Assembly: GCF_029227915.1 (NCBI RefSeq)
Contig: NC_079877.1
Location: 27,181,851 to 27,245,850, forward strand
Direction of reading: 5' to 3'
Length of the DNA: 64,000 nt
Source: Hydractinia symbiolongicarpus
Taxonomy: Eukaryota; Cnidaria; Hydrozoa; Anthoathecata; Hydractiniidae
Numbering within the stretch: the stretch's first letter is position 1; the number at the start of each line of letters is the position of its first letter. Below the pieces are notes generated by a model. The model did not search any database and was not told where the DNA came from. It was given only the letters and a program-made list of their open reading frames with translations. Positions 23,442 through 35,465 of this stretch are shown in pieces. The translations under genes and the position numbers were made by a program.

Positions 23442-23524
23442 ATGTTGCGCACAAACAGACAGACGGAATACGCTATTATGAAGAAACTAGTCGTTGGCCC
23501 GTGGAAAGTTCACGGGGTCGCCCG
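23442..23524 (-). repeat. Hairpin-CTAG interspersed repeat, copy 2
   Basis: On the minus strand, GACGGGCGACCCCGTG leads into a hairpin (CCCGTG...CACGGG variant), then GGCCAACGA and CTAG (23487-23490). It closely matches 9448-9488. The remainder of 22800-23808 shows no gene. Confidence 0.55.
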
Positions 23525-23808
23525 TCTTTTATATATCGCAGACAGAACACAGCTATTATTAGCGCTTTTAGCGAAAAAATGCGTGCTTATTTGAGGGAGG
23601 TCTTATTAATATTAGGGTCTCAAAAAGGGGACGCTATTTTTCACACAGGAACGGTTTATCACATATGGTACGATTAAACCTCTAATTTTCAAAACTGCAC
23701 TAAGTCTTAGAATTTAAAATCATGAAAACCACGTTTTGTTATGGACGTTTAAAATATGGAAAAAATATATTCACTTATTTCACTCGAAAAGCATTATTAC
23801 CTTTTTTT

Positions 23809-24864
23809 TTAAAGACAGTTTTTTTGGTCATAGGCTAATAATGAAATATCGTACTTTCCCTCAAGATCAACAACCGAACTACTAACTTTTGTGCTATCCA
23901 CCGGTGATAGAGGTGGACCCATTTTCATGTTTTTAAAATCCTGAGCTTTTACGCATTCGACAACTTGCTCACGCATTTTTTTACATAGTTTCAACAAGTC
24001 GCTACTTCCCCAACAATTTGGATCAGGGACTTCGCCGACTTTTCCGCCTTTTGTGCTTGTAGCGCAATCCCACATGATTTTATTGACCATCCTGATCACA
24101 TTTTCTTTAAACTTGCTCTCATCCTTGAACACATTATGTTGAACTTTTGTGTTTAAGCACTCAACAACGCTTCCTTGTTTCCAATTATTTTTAGCTCGTT
24201 TTGTTGACACATAGCCTTGAGGTTTCAGCGTCAAAATAACTTTCTCGGTATCTGTGTTTGCTTGCAATATAGTATGCATCGTATAAAAAAACGATTGCGA
24301 TATTGGTTTAAAACTTCCAGAGTAAATGTTGTTCCAACCTAAATACATTTTGTCGAAACTCGATCCATGATCTTTAATGAAATTGTATATTTTATTCGCA
24401 CATGACCGTGGTCCACAGATTTTCGGTTCAGTAGTGTCATCGTTAGTGCAGCAAGGAGAGTTGAATGTCAGAAAGTATATGTTTGGAATGGTTTTGTATT
24501 TTTTGGTGAAATCATTTGCTTTTGTCAGCATACCAGAAAGAATTTTAGATTCAGTGTGTTCAATTGACCCATCATCTTTTCTTTTGCTTTGATCAATGAC
24601 CCCAGCAATATAATTTTCTCCGTCTACCATGCTGCTTTCTTTCTCAAATGATTTTGGATCTGGCTTTAGATCTACGTCGCCGACGCTGTTGGATATATAC
24701 GCTACAGCGAATTGTGAAACATCTGTTGTCGACGCCCCTTTGATCTGTCTATAATCTTTTTGAAGTTTAAAAAATTTATCGCAAAGTAATTGAAGATTGG
24801 TTTCCGGTGTTGCTTTAACAGACGCCAAAAGAAACCAAATGAAAATGGGGAAAACAATGGCCAT
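23809..24864 (-). CDS. Secreted deaminase-fold-like protein, intronless
   Basis: A 351-codon uninterrupted minus frame. Residues 1-18 form a signal peptide (MAIVFPIFIWFLLASVKA), so the start is well supported and the protein is probably secreted. The central part has YIAGVI (85-90), then HTES with His103 and Glu105. Next comes a hydrophobic strand ending FNSPCC (134-139), and after a loop CGPRSC (Cys150, Cys155). H-x-E followed by P-C-x(n)-C is the zinc-site pattern of the cytidine-deaminase-like fold, and the AGVI strand before the histidine fits. The inserted loop between PCC and the next cysteines is long for that fold. The C-terminal third has further cysteines and no recognised domain. 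Deaminase assignment is inference; a disulfide-rich secreted protein with chance motifs is the alternative. Substrate and role are unknown. Confidence 0.6.
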   Translation of the reverse strand: MAIVFPIFIWFLLASVKATPETNLQLLCDKFFKLQKDYRQIKGASTTDVSQFAVAYISNSVGDVDLKPDPKSFEKESSMVDGENYIAGVIDQSKRKDDGSIEHTESKILSGMLTKANDFTKKYKTIPNIYFLTFNSPCCTNDDTTEPKICGPRSCANKIYNFIKDHGSSFDKMYLGWNNIYSGSFKPISQSFFYTMHTILQANTDTEKVILTLKPQGYVSTKRAKNNWKQGSVVECLNTKVQHNVFKDESKFKENVIRMVNKIMWDCATSTKGGKVGEVPDPNCWGSSDLLKLCKKMREQVVECVKAQDFKNMKMGPPLSPVDSTKVSSSVVDLEGKYDISLLAYDQKNCL

Positions 24865-26706
24865 AGTGAGATGTCTAAAAGGTAGAAGTAGAGTTTATTC
24901 TGCAAACTTGAATCGGCTAAATTCATGTTGCGATATTTGGCAGTGATTTTTTGAATTGTGTTAGAAAAAAAAAAACCGTAGCTACCAGTTTAAACAAACA
25001 CAATCATTCAATATAGAAGCTGGTTGTGACTCTAAATCAGATGGAAACTGTAAATTTTTTAATTTAGAAAAATTGGCAAAACGAATATAAGTTCGCTTAC
25101 AAGAGGGGTAGACCTATATGAAATTATTTTTGTGGTTTTATCATACTAGGATAAAAAACGTACTGTCATGTTCGGAAGGATGTATAAATTGATCTGTTAT
25201 ATGGTTTCTTTCACGTAAAGCTACGGGTTATGTTTTATATATGTCAAATTATTTGCCAAATGTGAGATTTTCCTTAATGAATGACTTAATTTGTGAAGTA
25301 AATCGAGCAGTCTGAAAACACCAAATCTAACATCTGTTGGCATTTTGTGTTTTTATATATACATGCCTTTTCTAACCATTTCTTGAATACGAAATGAAAG
25401 TATTATCTTGCTCCAAAAAAACTATTATTTTGCACGAATAATGTATTACTTACAAAAAAGTAAGTATAATATGAGATATAGCATGTTCAAAACATCTTAT
25501 GTAGGTAGTAGAGCTTAATTTTTTCAGTTTAACTTTCATTACATTTCCTGACTAAAAATAAATTATCAGATAATTCTAACCTCTTTTGATTTCAATTAAT
25601 CAATTACATGAAAAGTTAGCTTTCATGAGCTTATCTAAACAATATCACTGGTGAACTAAGTATTAAATGCCGTAAGTACTGGATTAAGGACTGCCTCTCA
25701 ATTCACTGCCCCTCTGGAGAAAGTCAAAATGCGTCACAGTGTAAAATTACCTTTGGGACAAGTTTTACTCTTCTTCTTCTTTTTCTTCTTTCTTTAGAAT
25801 CTTTTTTGGTGTAACAAACAAAACAAAGCAATTTTTATCGTTTTTATAGTAAATTTTAAAAACTCACTTTAGGAATTTTTACTGCGAAAAATATTTGAAA
25901 TGTTTTACATAGTTCGAACTTTTGCATGTACACACACTTTCAGTTTCAACCGTGATATATTCGGTATATTTACAATCCGTTTCACTTCCTGGTCGAACTT
26001 TCTACAAGTGATTTTATTTTACCACAATAAATATTTTTACTTTGTTCTGGATCATTAAATGGTAACAAATTTAAATAAGTACATAGACCTATTTCTGTAT
26101 CTGTTTTTATTTCGCGAAATAGACACACAAAAATGCAAAATAACATAAAAAGAGGACTAATTATGAGCAAATTTTGAAATGCTAGTTGTTTGCATGCAAG
26201 TTTGAAAAAAAAGTTTTCATGCAAGTTTTAAAAAATATCTAAAAATATTGATTTTACAGCTTTTAACTCACATTTTCCTAAATCTTTAGTAAACCCTATT
26301 CAGTCCGGGGTATTTCGAACATATTATGACCGCGAAATCAATCTTTTTTGTTTGCAGTTTCTGGCAGCCAAATAAAAGTTATTTAACAGATTTTTCATGT
26401 TTTTACAGAGTTTGCATGCAAACATTTCCAGAAAGTCGCCTCCCTACGTGGACCGTAAAATAAAGAATATATTAGTAGTGGTAGTGTGACAAAAGAATAG
26501 GATTTTTTAGATTTTAAGTGGGTAGCTATCTATTGGTATATGTTTACTAGCTAAACCTAATCTAGCCACGTTTTTTAGAATGATGTCAATACATTTGTAT
26601 TTTGCTATTTGCTAGTAAATTTATAACTAAAACTTAATGTACGGTTTAATAACGCTCAGTAAATTAATATATTTCTTATAGTGTCATTACTGTGTACAAG
26701 CATTTT
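24865..26706. other. Gene-free spacer
   Basis: No supported gene. The 80-codon minus frame at 25982-26224 has a hydrophobic stretch but no start context or splice partner. A (TTC)n-type run lies near 25771-25795. The promoter of the secreted protein gene was not identified. Confidence 0.4.
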
Positions 26707-27960
26707 GCTAACCGAGACCGTGGTAACTGGGGTTTACTTTCGCCACGCCCTTGTAAGAAACAAGATATGGGGTGTTACAAGGCTCAGCGCTAGATGGACA
26801 TGGAAAATGTTTTGAACCCGACAGAGTAACTTGTGAGAGGGATGTTAAGACGGGGTGGAACATCTCTGCTTCCATTATCCCGAAAAAGAAAAAACAGCCA
26901 CCCAAGCTAGGGTATCTTAACAGGCTTACAAAGCCCTCCCAGGCATCTCTGTATAAATGGCAACTACAGCAGTAATCGTAGGCGCTGCACTTATCAACGC
27001 GCTGGCCTTTTTAGGGACTAACTACCTGTTCAGTTAGCATTCCTGAATGGAAAGAAAGAAGGTAGAAGACACAATAAAACCGTCGAACAACTACAGGTAG
27101 CACAAGCGCAATGGGAGAAAAATAGACAAGCAAAATCAGGCTGGTTCCAGGAGGAAAGAGAATGTCAGAGACAGGCAGGTACGGACCTCACCGAGTTGAA
27201 GAACAGCATGGAAAAGTACTAAATCGTCAAGCTCAACAAGGTCCCAAAGCTTTCTGAGTTTTATCAGCCATCAAAAGAACAAGATAACAGCGTACTCACG
27301 TTAATTGTCGGGTTCCTTGTACCCTAGTACGCTGAGTACAATACGCCTGAGTTTAGCGTGTTTCAAAAACACATATTTCTACCATTCCATAAAAATGGTT
27401 AAATCACTATCGAAGTCGCAAAGCCAGCCGTCAGAGTATACTCTAGCACATACAAGATCAAGATCCTCGCGGCGGTCACGCTACACAGAGAAATGAGCAG
27501 CATTACGTTTGTGTGCAGAAGCATCGTTTCGTATAAACACAAGTGCCATCTGTAAGTCAATGGGCAGATAATGATAAGTCGATGCTACAACTTTTACGAA
27601 CTTTATTAGAATGAGGTCGATAGGCAATACTGCAACGCTAAAAGGTGGAGAGTAGACGATTGGTACACGACGTGCGCTTTTTGTGGAGAAAAGATGGACG
27701 GAGAAGTTTGCAAGGTGTGTTTCTGCACAAAGTGATACGACGAGAAGAAAGGAAAGCGCATATCAAACGCAAAGGCGAGCAGCGCTCAGTGGATGCGCTG
27801 CCTGCTTTTGTAGAATGATGGAAAATGCAGCAACGATGAGAATGTAGCAACGCAGAAGTCAAGATATCGCGAATTAAAAGCACTCACTGGCTATCTCGTC
27901 AACTACTCTGGCTTAAACACATTCGAGACTCAAAGAGGATTGAATACCTTCACCTCCATG
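26707..27960 (+). mobile_element. Degenerate compact multi-ORF element, class unknown
   Basis: Short plus-strand frames follow closely and overlap. Frame A (26772-26975) contains DGHGKCFEPDRVTCERD and ends YLNRLTKPSQASLYKWQLQQ. Frame B starts at ATG 26957 inside the end of A and encodes a 26-residue hydrophobic peptide (MATTAVIVGAALINALAF...) before a stop. Its continuation in another frame (27031-27222) is charged and helix-like (VEQLQVAQAQWEKNRQ). Frame C (27395-27496) is a 33-residue Ser/Arg-rich peptide. Later frames include CAFCGEKMDGEVCKVC, a zinc-ribbon-like pattern. GC content and codon usage look higher than the surroundings. The packing resembles a virus-derived or large DNA transposon segment, but I do not recognise the family. 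Confidence 0.45.
26957..27222 (+). pseudogene. Small membrane-anchored coiled-coil-like ORF, frame-broken
   Basis: ATG at 26957-26959 overlaps the preceding frame by 19 nt. The first 26 codons are strongly hydrophobic and stop at TAG 27035-27037. The next frame, open from 27031 to TAA 27220-27222, is rich in Gln, Glu, Lys and Arg and has no proline, suggesting a helical stalk after a membrane anchor. I recall similar small ORFs in repetitive elements of cnidarian genomes but cannot name the family. The break may be a mutation or a programmed frameshift; no slippery sequence was evident. Confidence 0.4.
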
Positions 27961-29683
27961 TTTTAAAGTTATAATACTTTAGTTCTACGAACTTTACTAT
28001 TGTTTCAAGTTTCTGGTAGTCAAATAAAAATTTTATAACATGTTATAACATAATTTAGGGTCGTTACATAATTCACGTAAAACAATTACTCAAAAATCCA
28101 ATATTTATGATTTCCATGCAAGATCCGAAATTGGGAAATTGGAAATCGGGTTAATCACGTGTCCAAACTTTGCAAAATAATTATTCTTGGTGAAATAAAG
28201 TTGTGTTTTGGGTTTTAAGATCTATTAATAGCCATACAAAAGGTTATAAATTTTCCAGATTTTAAGGATTTCATAGAAATTTAAGGTAATGGGCGTTGCA
28301 AGTAATGGGCTAATATGTAAGACTCTAAAAGGGGTAAAAGACCTCAAAATTTTGTATCTAATAGATAAATAAAAAAAGCTCAGTAAGTATCATAGCAAAG
28401 CAGTATACCAAAAAAAGAGTTGTTAAAAAAAGCCGACGGATTCCGTCCCTCCAAGTACATTCAGGGTAACGTGTATTCCCAGTCATTTTGACCAAAGTAA
28501 CAACAAAACTTTCAGCAATAGGCACAAATATTAAAAACATTCTTAATGGACACTTTCACGGGTTTCAATAACTAGTTTTTCCTTTTTAATTAACACGTGT
28601 TTTTGTGCGACAATATTTTGGTAAAACTAAATTATGATTGTCAACATTCAATTTGCACATGGTGGAGATAATAGTTTGCTGAGTGAAATTTATTTGTCTT
28701 CTCCACAAAAGAAAGTTATTAATATAACGACAGAATTTAATTCTTTAAACATGAAGCCGTTCCCGAAACTACTAGAAAAATCCTAGACTTTTAAGTAAGT
28801 TTTTAAGGCTAATTGGGCTGACCGTTTAGGAATTAATACGTTAAGGTGTGTTGTCTAATGGAGATAATTCTTTCTTTCTCTTTGTATCTTTCCTTAACAA
28901 ACAAATAAACAAAAACAGAAGGATAAAATTTGTCACGACATAACAAAAACAAACCCAAAAATACTTTAACATTGTAATGAAGAATTTTTTTGGTGCAGTA
29001 AGCATTAGAGCGGCTTTTTCATGGGATTGATGCGTAACAGTTAAAATAAAAAATAGTGCGTTTAGCTTTTTGTTTGTTTGTTTTTGTTTGTTTGTTTGTT
29101 TTTGTTTGTTTGTCTTGTTTTAGTTTTCGCTTTTTACCAAGAGCTAAGCAGTCTAACTATTATCTATCTCTAGGCTTAAATTTTGAAGAGTAGGTAGCTA
29201 GCTATTATCAATAGCCAGTAATTAGTTATCCAATACAAAGGGGAGTTATGCTGGTGAAGATTTTGTTTATTTGTTATGTATTTTTAGCAGTTAAATGCAC
29301 GCAAGATTTAGACCAATTTTTTATTCCATGCTACAATTTAAATTTTAAAGTCAAACTTTATTTAAAGAATATACGATAACCGATTTTAACTATCTATGGC
29401 CGGCGGTTATTTCCCTGATTTTTAAGAAATACCAAGAGAACATCGTGAACATTTTCAATATAGTTTAACCTATGATAACTTTAGCTAACGATAAGAAAAG
29501 TTTAAGTCGAAAGTTTATGAAAGAACTACATAAAAAACTTGCAAAGATGATTTAGGCACGTGAAAAAAGTCGTCTATGTTAGTATGAGTTTATGAATTTC
29601 ATCTATTTACGACGTAAGAGCAATATTCTTTTTTCATTTTCAACGTTTTCTATAAATGTGAACGCAGTGAGAGATTTTCCAAC
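27961..29683. other. Gene-free spacer with (TTTG)n repeat
   Basis: No supported gene. A simple (TTTG)n tract occupies about 29070-29114. The 60-codon minus frame at 28358-28540 has no context. The stretch includes the 5' flank of the I-kappa-B-like gene; no promoter motif was recognised. Confidence 0.4.
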
Positions 29684-32585
29684 ATGCACAACTTGCAAAG
29701 TGGTGATGTCGTGATTAAGGATGGCAAAAATAATCCATATGGAGACGAATGTATAGACTTTTCTTGTGTGGAACTCATCAAAGAAGAGTTAAAAGAATCA
29801 TCAGAAAACATTGCAAGGAGTTCTGATATGAACGATATATACAGTAGTGAACATCTAACTGAAATGAGAACGTTTATAGATTTAAGTTCCGTTAAACAAC
29901 CATTAAATATAGCAGCCCCTGCAATTGGAAGTTTACCAAAAGGAGATAGTATCTCCTGTCTACAAGACAATTCCAGTGACGAAGAAAGCAGTTTATTTTT
30001 TAGCGATACCTTAACAGTCCAAAAGGATAGTACTACATATGTTCCTTGCCAAAGTCACACTTTAAACACACCACCAGAACAAAGCACTAGTGCAAACTCA
30101 CAAAGGATGCCCCTGCACCAAGATAAAGATGGAGACACGTAAGAAAAATGTGCATATGTTATTTCTATTTTGCAAAAGGAAATGAGAAAAAATACTAAAA
30201 TATTGAAATATTTATGAAGAAGGATGGCAATGGTCATAAGAAGAAAATGTGGTGATGAAAGTTAACGATTAAAAAATGGGTGCAGTTAAAATTGAAAGTC
30301 CTTCTTCAGGTTTTTGTGGAGAAAGTGAAAGTTGTAAAAGTTTTATAATGTTTTCTGTTTGTCCAGCTTAAATTTTCTTGGATAAATAGACAGAACGAAA
30401 ATACAACGAAAATACTTTTAAAAAAGGAACACTTTAATAAGAAGAGATAGGGGAGGATTTTCTCGTATTTTCTTCTCGCTTCAAATAGGGGATAACACGC
30501 TAAAAACAGCTCGGGTCGGTTGTTATCAAATGGCCTTTAATATTGCTGTTGTGATGATATCAGAGAGAGGAAGGGGAGGTTTAGTCTCCGACATCTGCTA
30601 ACCTACGGAAAAGACTCCTCTACTACCTATTATATGACGTTTAGGGAAAAATACGAATTTAATTAATTCTGAACAAGAATTTAGGTGCTTTTCCGCCCTA
30701 ACCTTAAACACGCATTTTGTATTACTCCATAAATTAAGATTTAAATTAGGGGATATATTCTGTTTATGGTGTATTTTTGCGTTGTTTTGTTTCGGCGAAG
30801 GGACACCAACAATAACGCACAACCGTAGAAAGTCGTAATAAAAAATAAAAGAGAAAAAGAATTAACATGAAAAATTTGTGTAACTTTGTGATTGTAATTT
30901 TTGCTTGGCAAAGTAAGTTCGGCTAAAAATATATTCCCTTAAGGTATCGAAAACTGACATAATCCGGTTAACACCTTAGTGTTTACCTTTTCATAGCATT
31001 CTACACATTCTTGTGGCGAAGAAAGATGAAGAAAGAACTCTGCAGTGCATCCCAAAATGCACCTCGGGACGGAAAGGAATCGACGCTGTTAATAACACGG
31101 GCCAGGTAAGAATTTAAAATACCCCTGTTCGTTGTATAACTTTCACGTTTTAGAGTAGGATTACCACTTACCACATTTACATCACCACATACCTTGATAG
31201 ACCCTTGAAACAGAACCCCCTTATTTCTAATCGATGATGTCATGCATTAATTAACATAATTATCAAAACTTCTAGCTCAAAAATCTTTAGAAACGATGGA
31301 GATTTTTCAAAAAAATAAAATGATTCATAGACAAATTTTCAAGCTCTGTCATATGACATTTTTTCGCAGGAGGTAAGCTTTAAAAAAAAATCGGTAGAAT
31401 GACCTTCTGTTACCTCTCTATTCGAAATAGCTACGCCTTTCAATTCTAATCAAAATATATCACACCTCGCTTTTCAAAAGTTTTGATTCATTACTTAATT
31501 TGGAGTGTGTTTCAATTCCATTGTCAGTGCTAATTTTGGACATGACTTGTTGAAGGGTGTTCTAGGAGAAGAACAATGTAAATGATAAACATAAAGCGCG
31601 AGATTAACACAAAATACTTATTGTTTAGACGGCGTTGCATTTAGCGTTGTACCAAGAAATGCTAGATGTTACAAAATGTCTTCTCAAACATAGCGCTCAA
31701 ACATGTATTTTTGACTGTTCTGGAAACATCCCAATACACATTGCGTGTGAGAAAAATAGAGAAGAATTTGTTAAAGCGTTATTAAGGTATACTACCGATA
31801 GAAAATCAAGAAAAGATATGGTTAATATAAAAAACTCTGCGGGTGAGTGGTTTAAATTGACATTTTACATTAGATTCGTGATTATTGATTGATCTTCTTC
31901 TTACTGTCCCAGCTTTTTTTTAATTCATGCATAGGCTTGGCTCCGATTCATATTGCAACAATCAAAGGAAATATATTAATTTTAAAAATCTTATTTAAAA
32001 ATGGTGCTGACGTAAACATACAAGTGAGTGTTGTTGTTGTTGTTTTTATTGTTGTTGTTATTGTTATTGTTATTTATTCTCATATTATTTAGGAATGTCG
32101 ATCAGGAAAAACCAGTTTAGTGATAGCATTAGAAAAGTCTAACAAAACCATTGCAAAGATGTTCATACACGACTTCTCTGCTGATGTCAACATTCCTACT
32201 TTTTCGGGTTTCTTTCCACTTCACTACGCATGCGTAGAAAACAATATAGAAATGGTTACAAGTCTTTTAGAAGCTGGATCCACTGTAGGGAATAAAACAG
32301 TTGAGCTAAAATCTGAAAAAGATTTAGCGACAACGCCTGAGGTACGTTTTGTTCCTTCATGTCCCGTCTGTAACAAAAAACTAAGCCCAATATGCTCATG
32401 TTGAACTGAGACAGGCGTGTATTGGTGCAGATAAATTCACTATTTTAAAAAGGTTACTTAGGGATAGCTATTCTTGTAATTTAAATCTAAATGTATCCAA
32501 TATTTTTTAATTTTAGTTAAAAAATATACTAGAAAGCGCATACCGAAGGAAGAGAAGGAAGAGACATGGTTCGCAACCCTTCTGA
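29684..32585 (+). CDS. I-kappa-B-like ankyrin-repeat protein
   Basis: Modelled exons: 29684-30138, about 31631-31842, 31935-32023, 32093-32341 and 32517-32585, giving about 357 residues. Exon 1 is a Ser/acidic N-terminal region of about 150 residues ending DKDGDT, which continues as ALHLALYQEM. This matches the DGDTxLHLAI start of the first I-kappa-B ankyrin repeat. Five ankyrin repeats follow (IPIHIACEKN, LAPIHIATIKG, GKTSLVIALEKSN with SADVN, FFPLHYACVENN). The last exon adds a basic tail (YRRKRRKRH). I-kappa-B/Bcl-3 proteins bind Rel/NF-kappa-B dimers in the cytoplasm or nucleus. No canonical DSGxxS degron is seen; SSDEESS is the nearest acidic serine cluster. Introns 2-4 are clean GT-AG; the first junction is abnormal (see findings). 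AATAAA lies at 32636-32641. The basic tail could also suit a nuclear Bcl-3-like role. Confidence 0.75.
31176..31365 (+). repeat. Interspersed repeat, copy A
   Basis: Lies in intron 1 of the I-kappa-B-like gene. It matches 40187-40375 over about 190 bp with scattered differences. Both begin TTACATCACCACATACCTTG and share TCATGCATTAATT and TTTTTCAA segments. Same orientation, non-coding. Confidence 0.75.
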
Positions 32586-35465
32586 TTAATTCACCAAACC
32601 CATCGAGTATCTTACAACAATGGATGAAATTTAGAAATAAAATTATAAATTACACTTGGATAGCGCCCTCTAAATATATTGAAGTTAACTAATTTTAACT
32701 TAATTTTAAATTTTTTATTATTGTTTTTTCTTATTATTTATTATTATTTACCTGGGATTTATCCGTTGTTTCTCGCAGCTACCATTTTTGGAACACAGTG
32801 TGAAAAAATACTTACTTACACAAACAAAAACCATTAAATATATGATGAGTCAATAGACACAGATTTTCAGAAGTATCAATAACCACTCTGTAGAAAAACA
32901 TTATTTTTTAATTTTCATTTTTCTTATATATCTATTTTCTTAAACATAATCTTGATCTTATTGACGGAAAATTGCCTGTACTAACCCAACACCCACATCA
33001 GCCTTCTAATCTTCATATAAATGTCTACCCGAATTGTCGTTCCATTTTTATGTTACGTTGAATTATATGTTAGGAATCCAAAATTTGTTTGTAACAGCCA
33101 TCAAAATCGCTATTTTGTTTTTGTATTCATTAAATTTTATGGTAACGCGCTACATGCGTTTTAAACCAATTACAGCAGTAAATAACTGATAAAAAAAGAA
33201 ATTAACCCAGGGCGCTCATTCAAAGAGATGCAATTTTCAGAACTTTGGTGAAACAATATATATATGATGGCGTATTCTTTAAACTTCATAAATAAAAAAG
33301 ATTGATGAAATTTTTACTGGTGAATATAAGTGAATAAAACTACAAAAAATATTTTTAATACAAAAGAAGTAAAAGAGTTGGAATTAGTTTTTAATAACCC
33401 TCGATGGAATTAATATTTGCAAATTTCGCGAATTTTTCTCAATTTCGCGAAACTTAATTAACGTCAAAATTACTTCGAAGCTCGAAAATTGAACTTAGGT
33501 TATTTCGTTAAATCGTATGCTCTGACGTCAATTAATTCGTTGTATGGACGTGCTAGAAAATGCCACTAGCAAGCATCAAACACTTTATGCTTGGCCTACG
33601 TGTGTGCAAAAGTATCGCCGTTGCAACCTGCCGAGTGTATAGCATTGACTTTTTGTTACTTTTATCCATATTTAAGATATGAAAAAAACTACTTTTGTCT
33701 TAATATTTTTGTCCGAAATTGTCAATTACTCATCAATACTTTCAGGTTAAACGTTATTTTTTTTATTACTAACACGGGAAATTCCCTACGTTTTTTATTG
33801 TTTATTTTTCATAATAGTTTTATACATTCCAGATGAATGTAGATAAATATATTTTATCTCTTTTCATCAAGGCTTGCTCGATCGGGGTAATGTTACGAGT
33901 GAAAACTTATAATATAATACAGATGTTGGGAAGCTAACGTGCAGTTGTGCTCTACCTCAGCTTCGTCACACACAAAGACATATATACCCAAAATGTATTG
34001 AACATCTATATATAAAATAATATTTTTTTTATTCTAAGTTTGTGATACCATAAGGGAGGATAAATCTCGAAATCCTACTCACAAAATTTAAGACTGCAAT
34101 CATTTCTTTCGCAAAGCGTTTTTTACTTTGAGATTTTCAGTGTTTTTCACCGGCATTAATAATAATGTAGTTACTTATTAGCAAAATGTTGGTAGTCACG
34201 AAAATGTCTTTCTTCCCTTCTTTCTTTCTTTTTCTGTTTTCACAACAATTAGAAAAGACGGTGTTTTCCTAATGATTCATAAAGTTTGTTATTTAACATA
34301 GGTAATAAAAAAGGCGTTTTTAGCTTTAGGTTGTTCAAAAACTGAAAACTTAAAAGTAGTACGAAAAAGAAATTAAAGATAGAAAATAGCCAGCTCTAAG
34401 TAACTTGTTTTCTAGAGTTATGTTTCATGCCAAATAACTTTGATTAAATCTAAGAGTTTAGTCATTTAAACAAATAACTCTTTTAAAAACAGCATACCTA
34501 TTTGGTGTACATATGAAAATAAATTACGTATGTAATTATGAAGAAAAATTCTTACAGTGAATGTCGGCAAACAGCGAATTAGTGCGGATCAACGTGACAA
34601 GAGGGACGAGACTTAAGAAAATCAAATCAACACACAGACACGAGCTAGTGACACTGTTTATAGCCAGGTTGTTGTATTACTTTATATGTGAAGACAACCA
34701 TTTTTAATTTGTAGCAGTTCCATTCCCAACATGAACCTGCTTTAGTGATCAATGTGTTATTTATCCGTACCTAGCCAATTTCAAATCTCAAGCAGGTTTA
34801 TTTCAAATTTAATTTGACAGGGTTTTAATTGACTGATTTTGTAATACTTCATGATTTGTATTGTTTTTAGCACAAAAAAAGCCTGCGATTCTCGAATGTT
34901 GTACGATTGGTTCTTTTTTCCAACATAACTAATTGTCGATTTCATTTCATTGTTTAGAACCTTATGTTTTATTTTGATTGGTTTAAATTTTAAGATAACT
35001 AAACACAAACTAATTACCGAGCACAATAAATCGAGATCTCGAATATTACCATATATGTGCCAAAAACGCATCAAGAACCATGTTTGTACATGCTGTTTCA
35101 TATTGATATTCCATTAGAAGGGATAGTTAAAACGTAATTTAAAATACATTTTCCCATCACTAAAAATTAAAAATTGATCTTTACGAAGATGTAATTGCAC
35201 CATTTAAATGCCATCATTCCTTGCATGTAGTCATTTTACTGATCGAAATAGATAAACGCACTATCCTAATGGTGGGAAAGTTACACGGTGGAAATTGATT
35301 GATCGATCATGCGTAAAACTGGTTATTGTTCGTACATTTTACCTATGCGGTACATGTAAGGAGACCAAGTTAACTGAGACTTTAAAATAATCTAGATTAT
35401 TTTTGTAAACCTGTTAAACGGAAAAGCATCTCTGATAAAGTGTAAATTAGGAATAATTTATCACA
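32586..35465. other. Gene-free spacer
   Basis: The 3' UTR of the I-kappa-B-like gene, then AT-rich sequence without a supported gene. It contains a TTTCGCGAA-rich stretch (33416-33455) and one copy of a repeat (33548-33655). Minus frame 34781-35101 (106 codons) is Lys/Ile-rich with no domain and is taken as chance. Confidence 0.4.
33548..33655 (+). repeat. Interspersed repeat, member 1
   Basis: GTGCTAGAAAATG...GTGTGCAAAAGT...CCTGCCG...AGCATTGACTTTTTG aligns with 45050-45160 in the same orientation at moderate identity. Both copies lie near TTTCGCGAA-type words. Non-coding. Confidence 0.6.

Noticed and set aside
24377-24592. Plus-strand frame of 71 codons
   Set aside because: Antisense shadow of the secreted protein at 23809-24864.
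34781-35101. 106-codon minus frame
   Set aside because: Lys/Ile/Leu-rich as expected from AT-rich DNA, uses no clear start context, has no domain and lies in the spacer.
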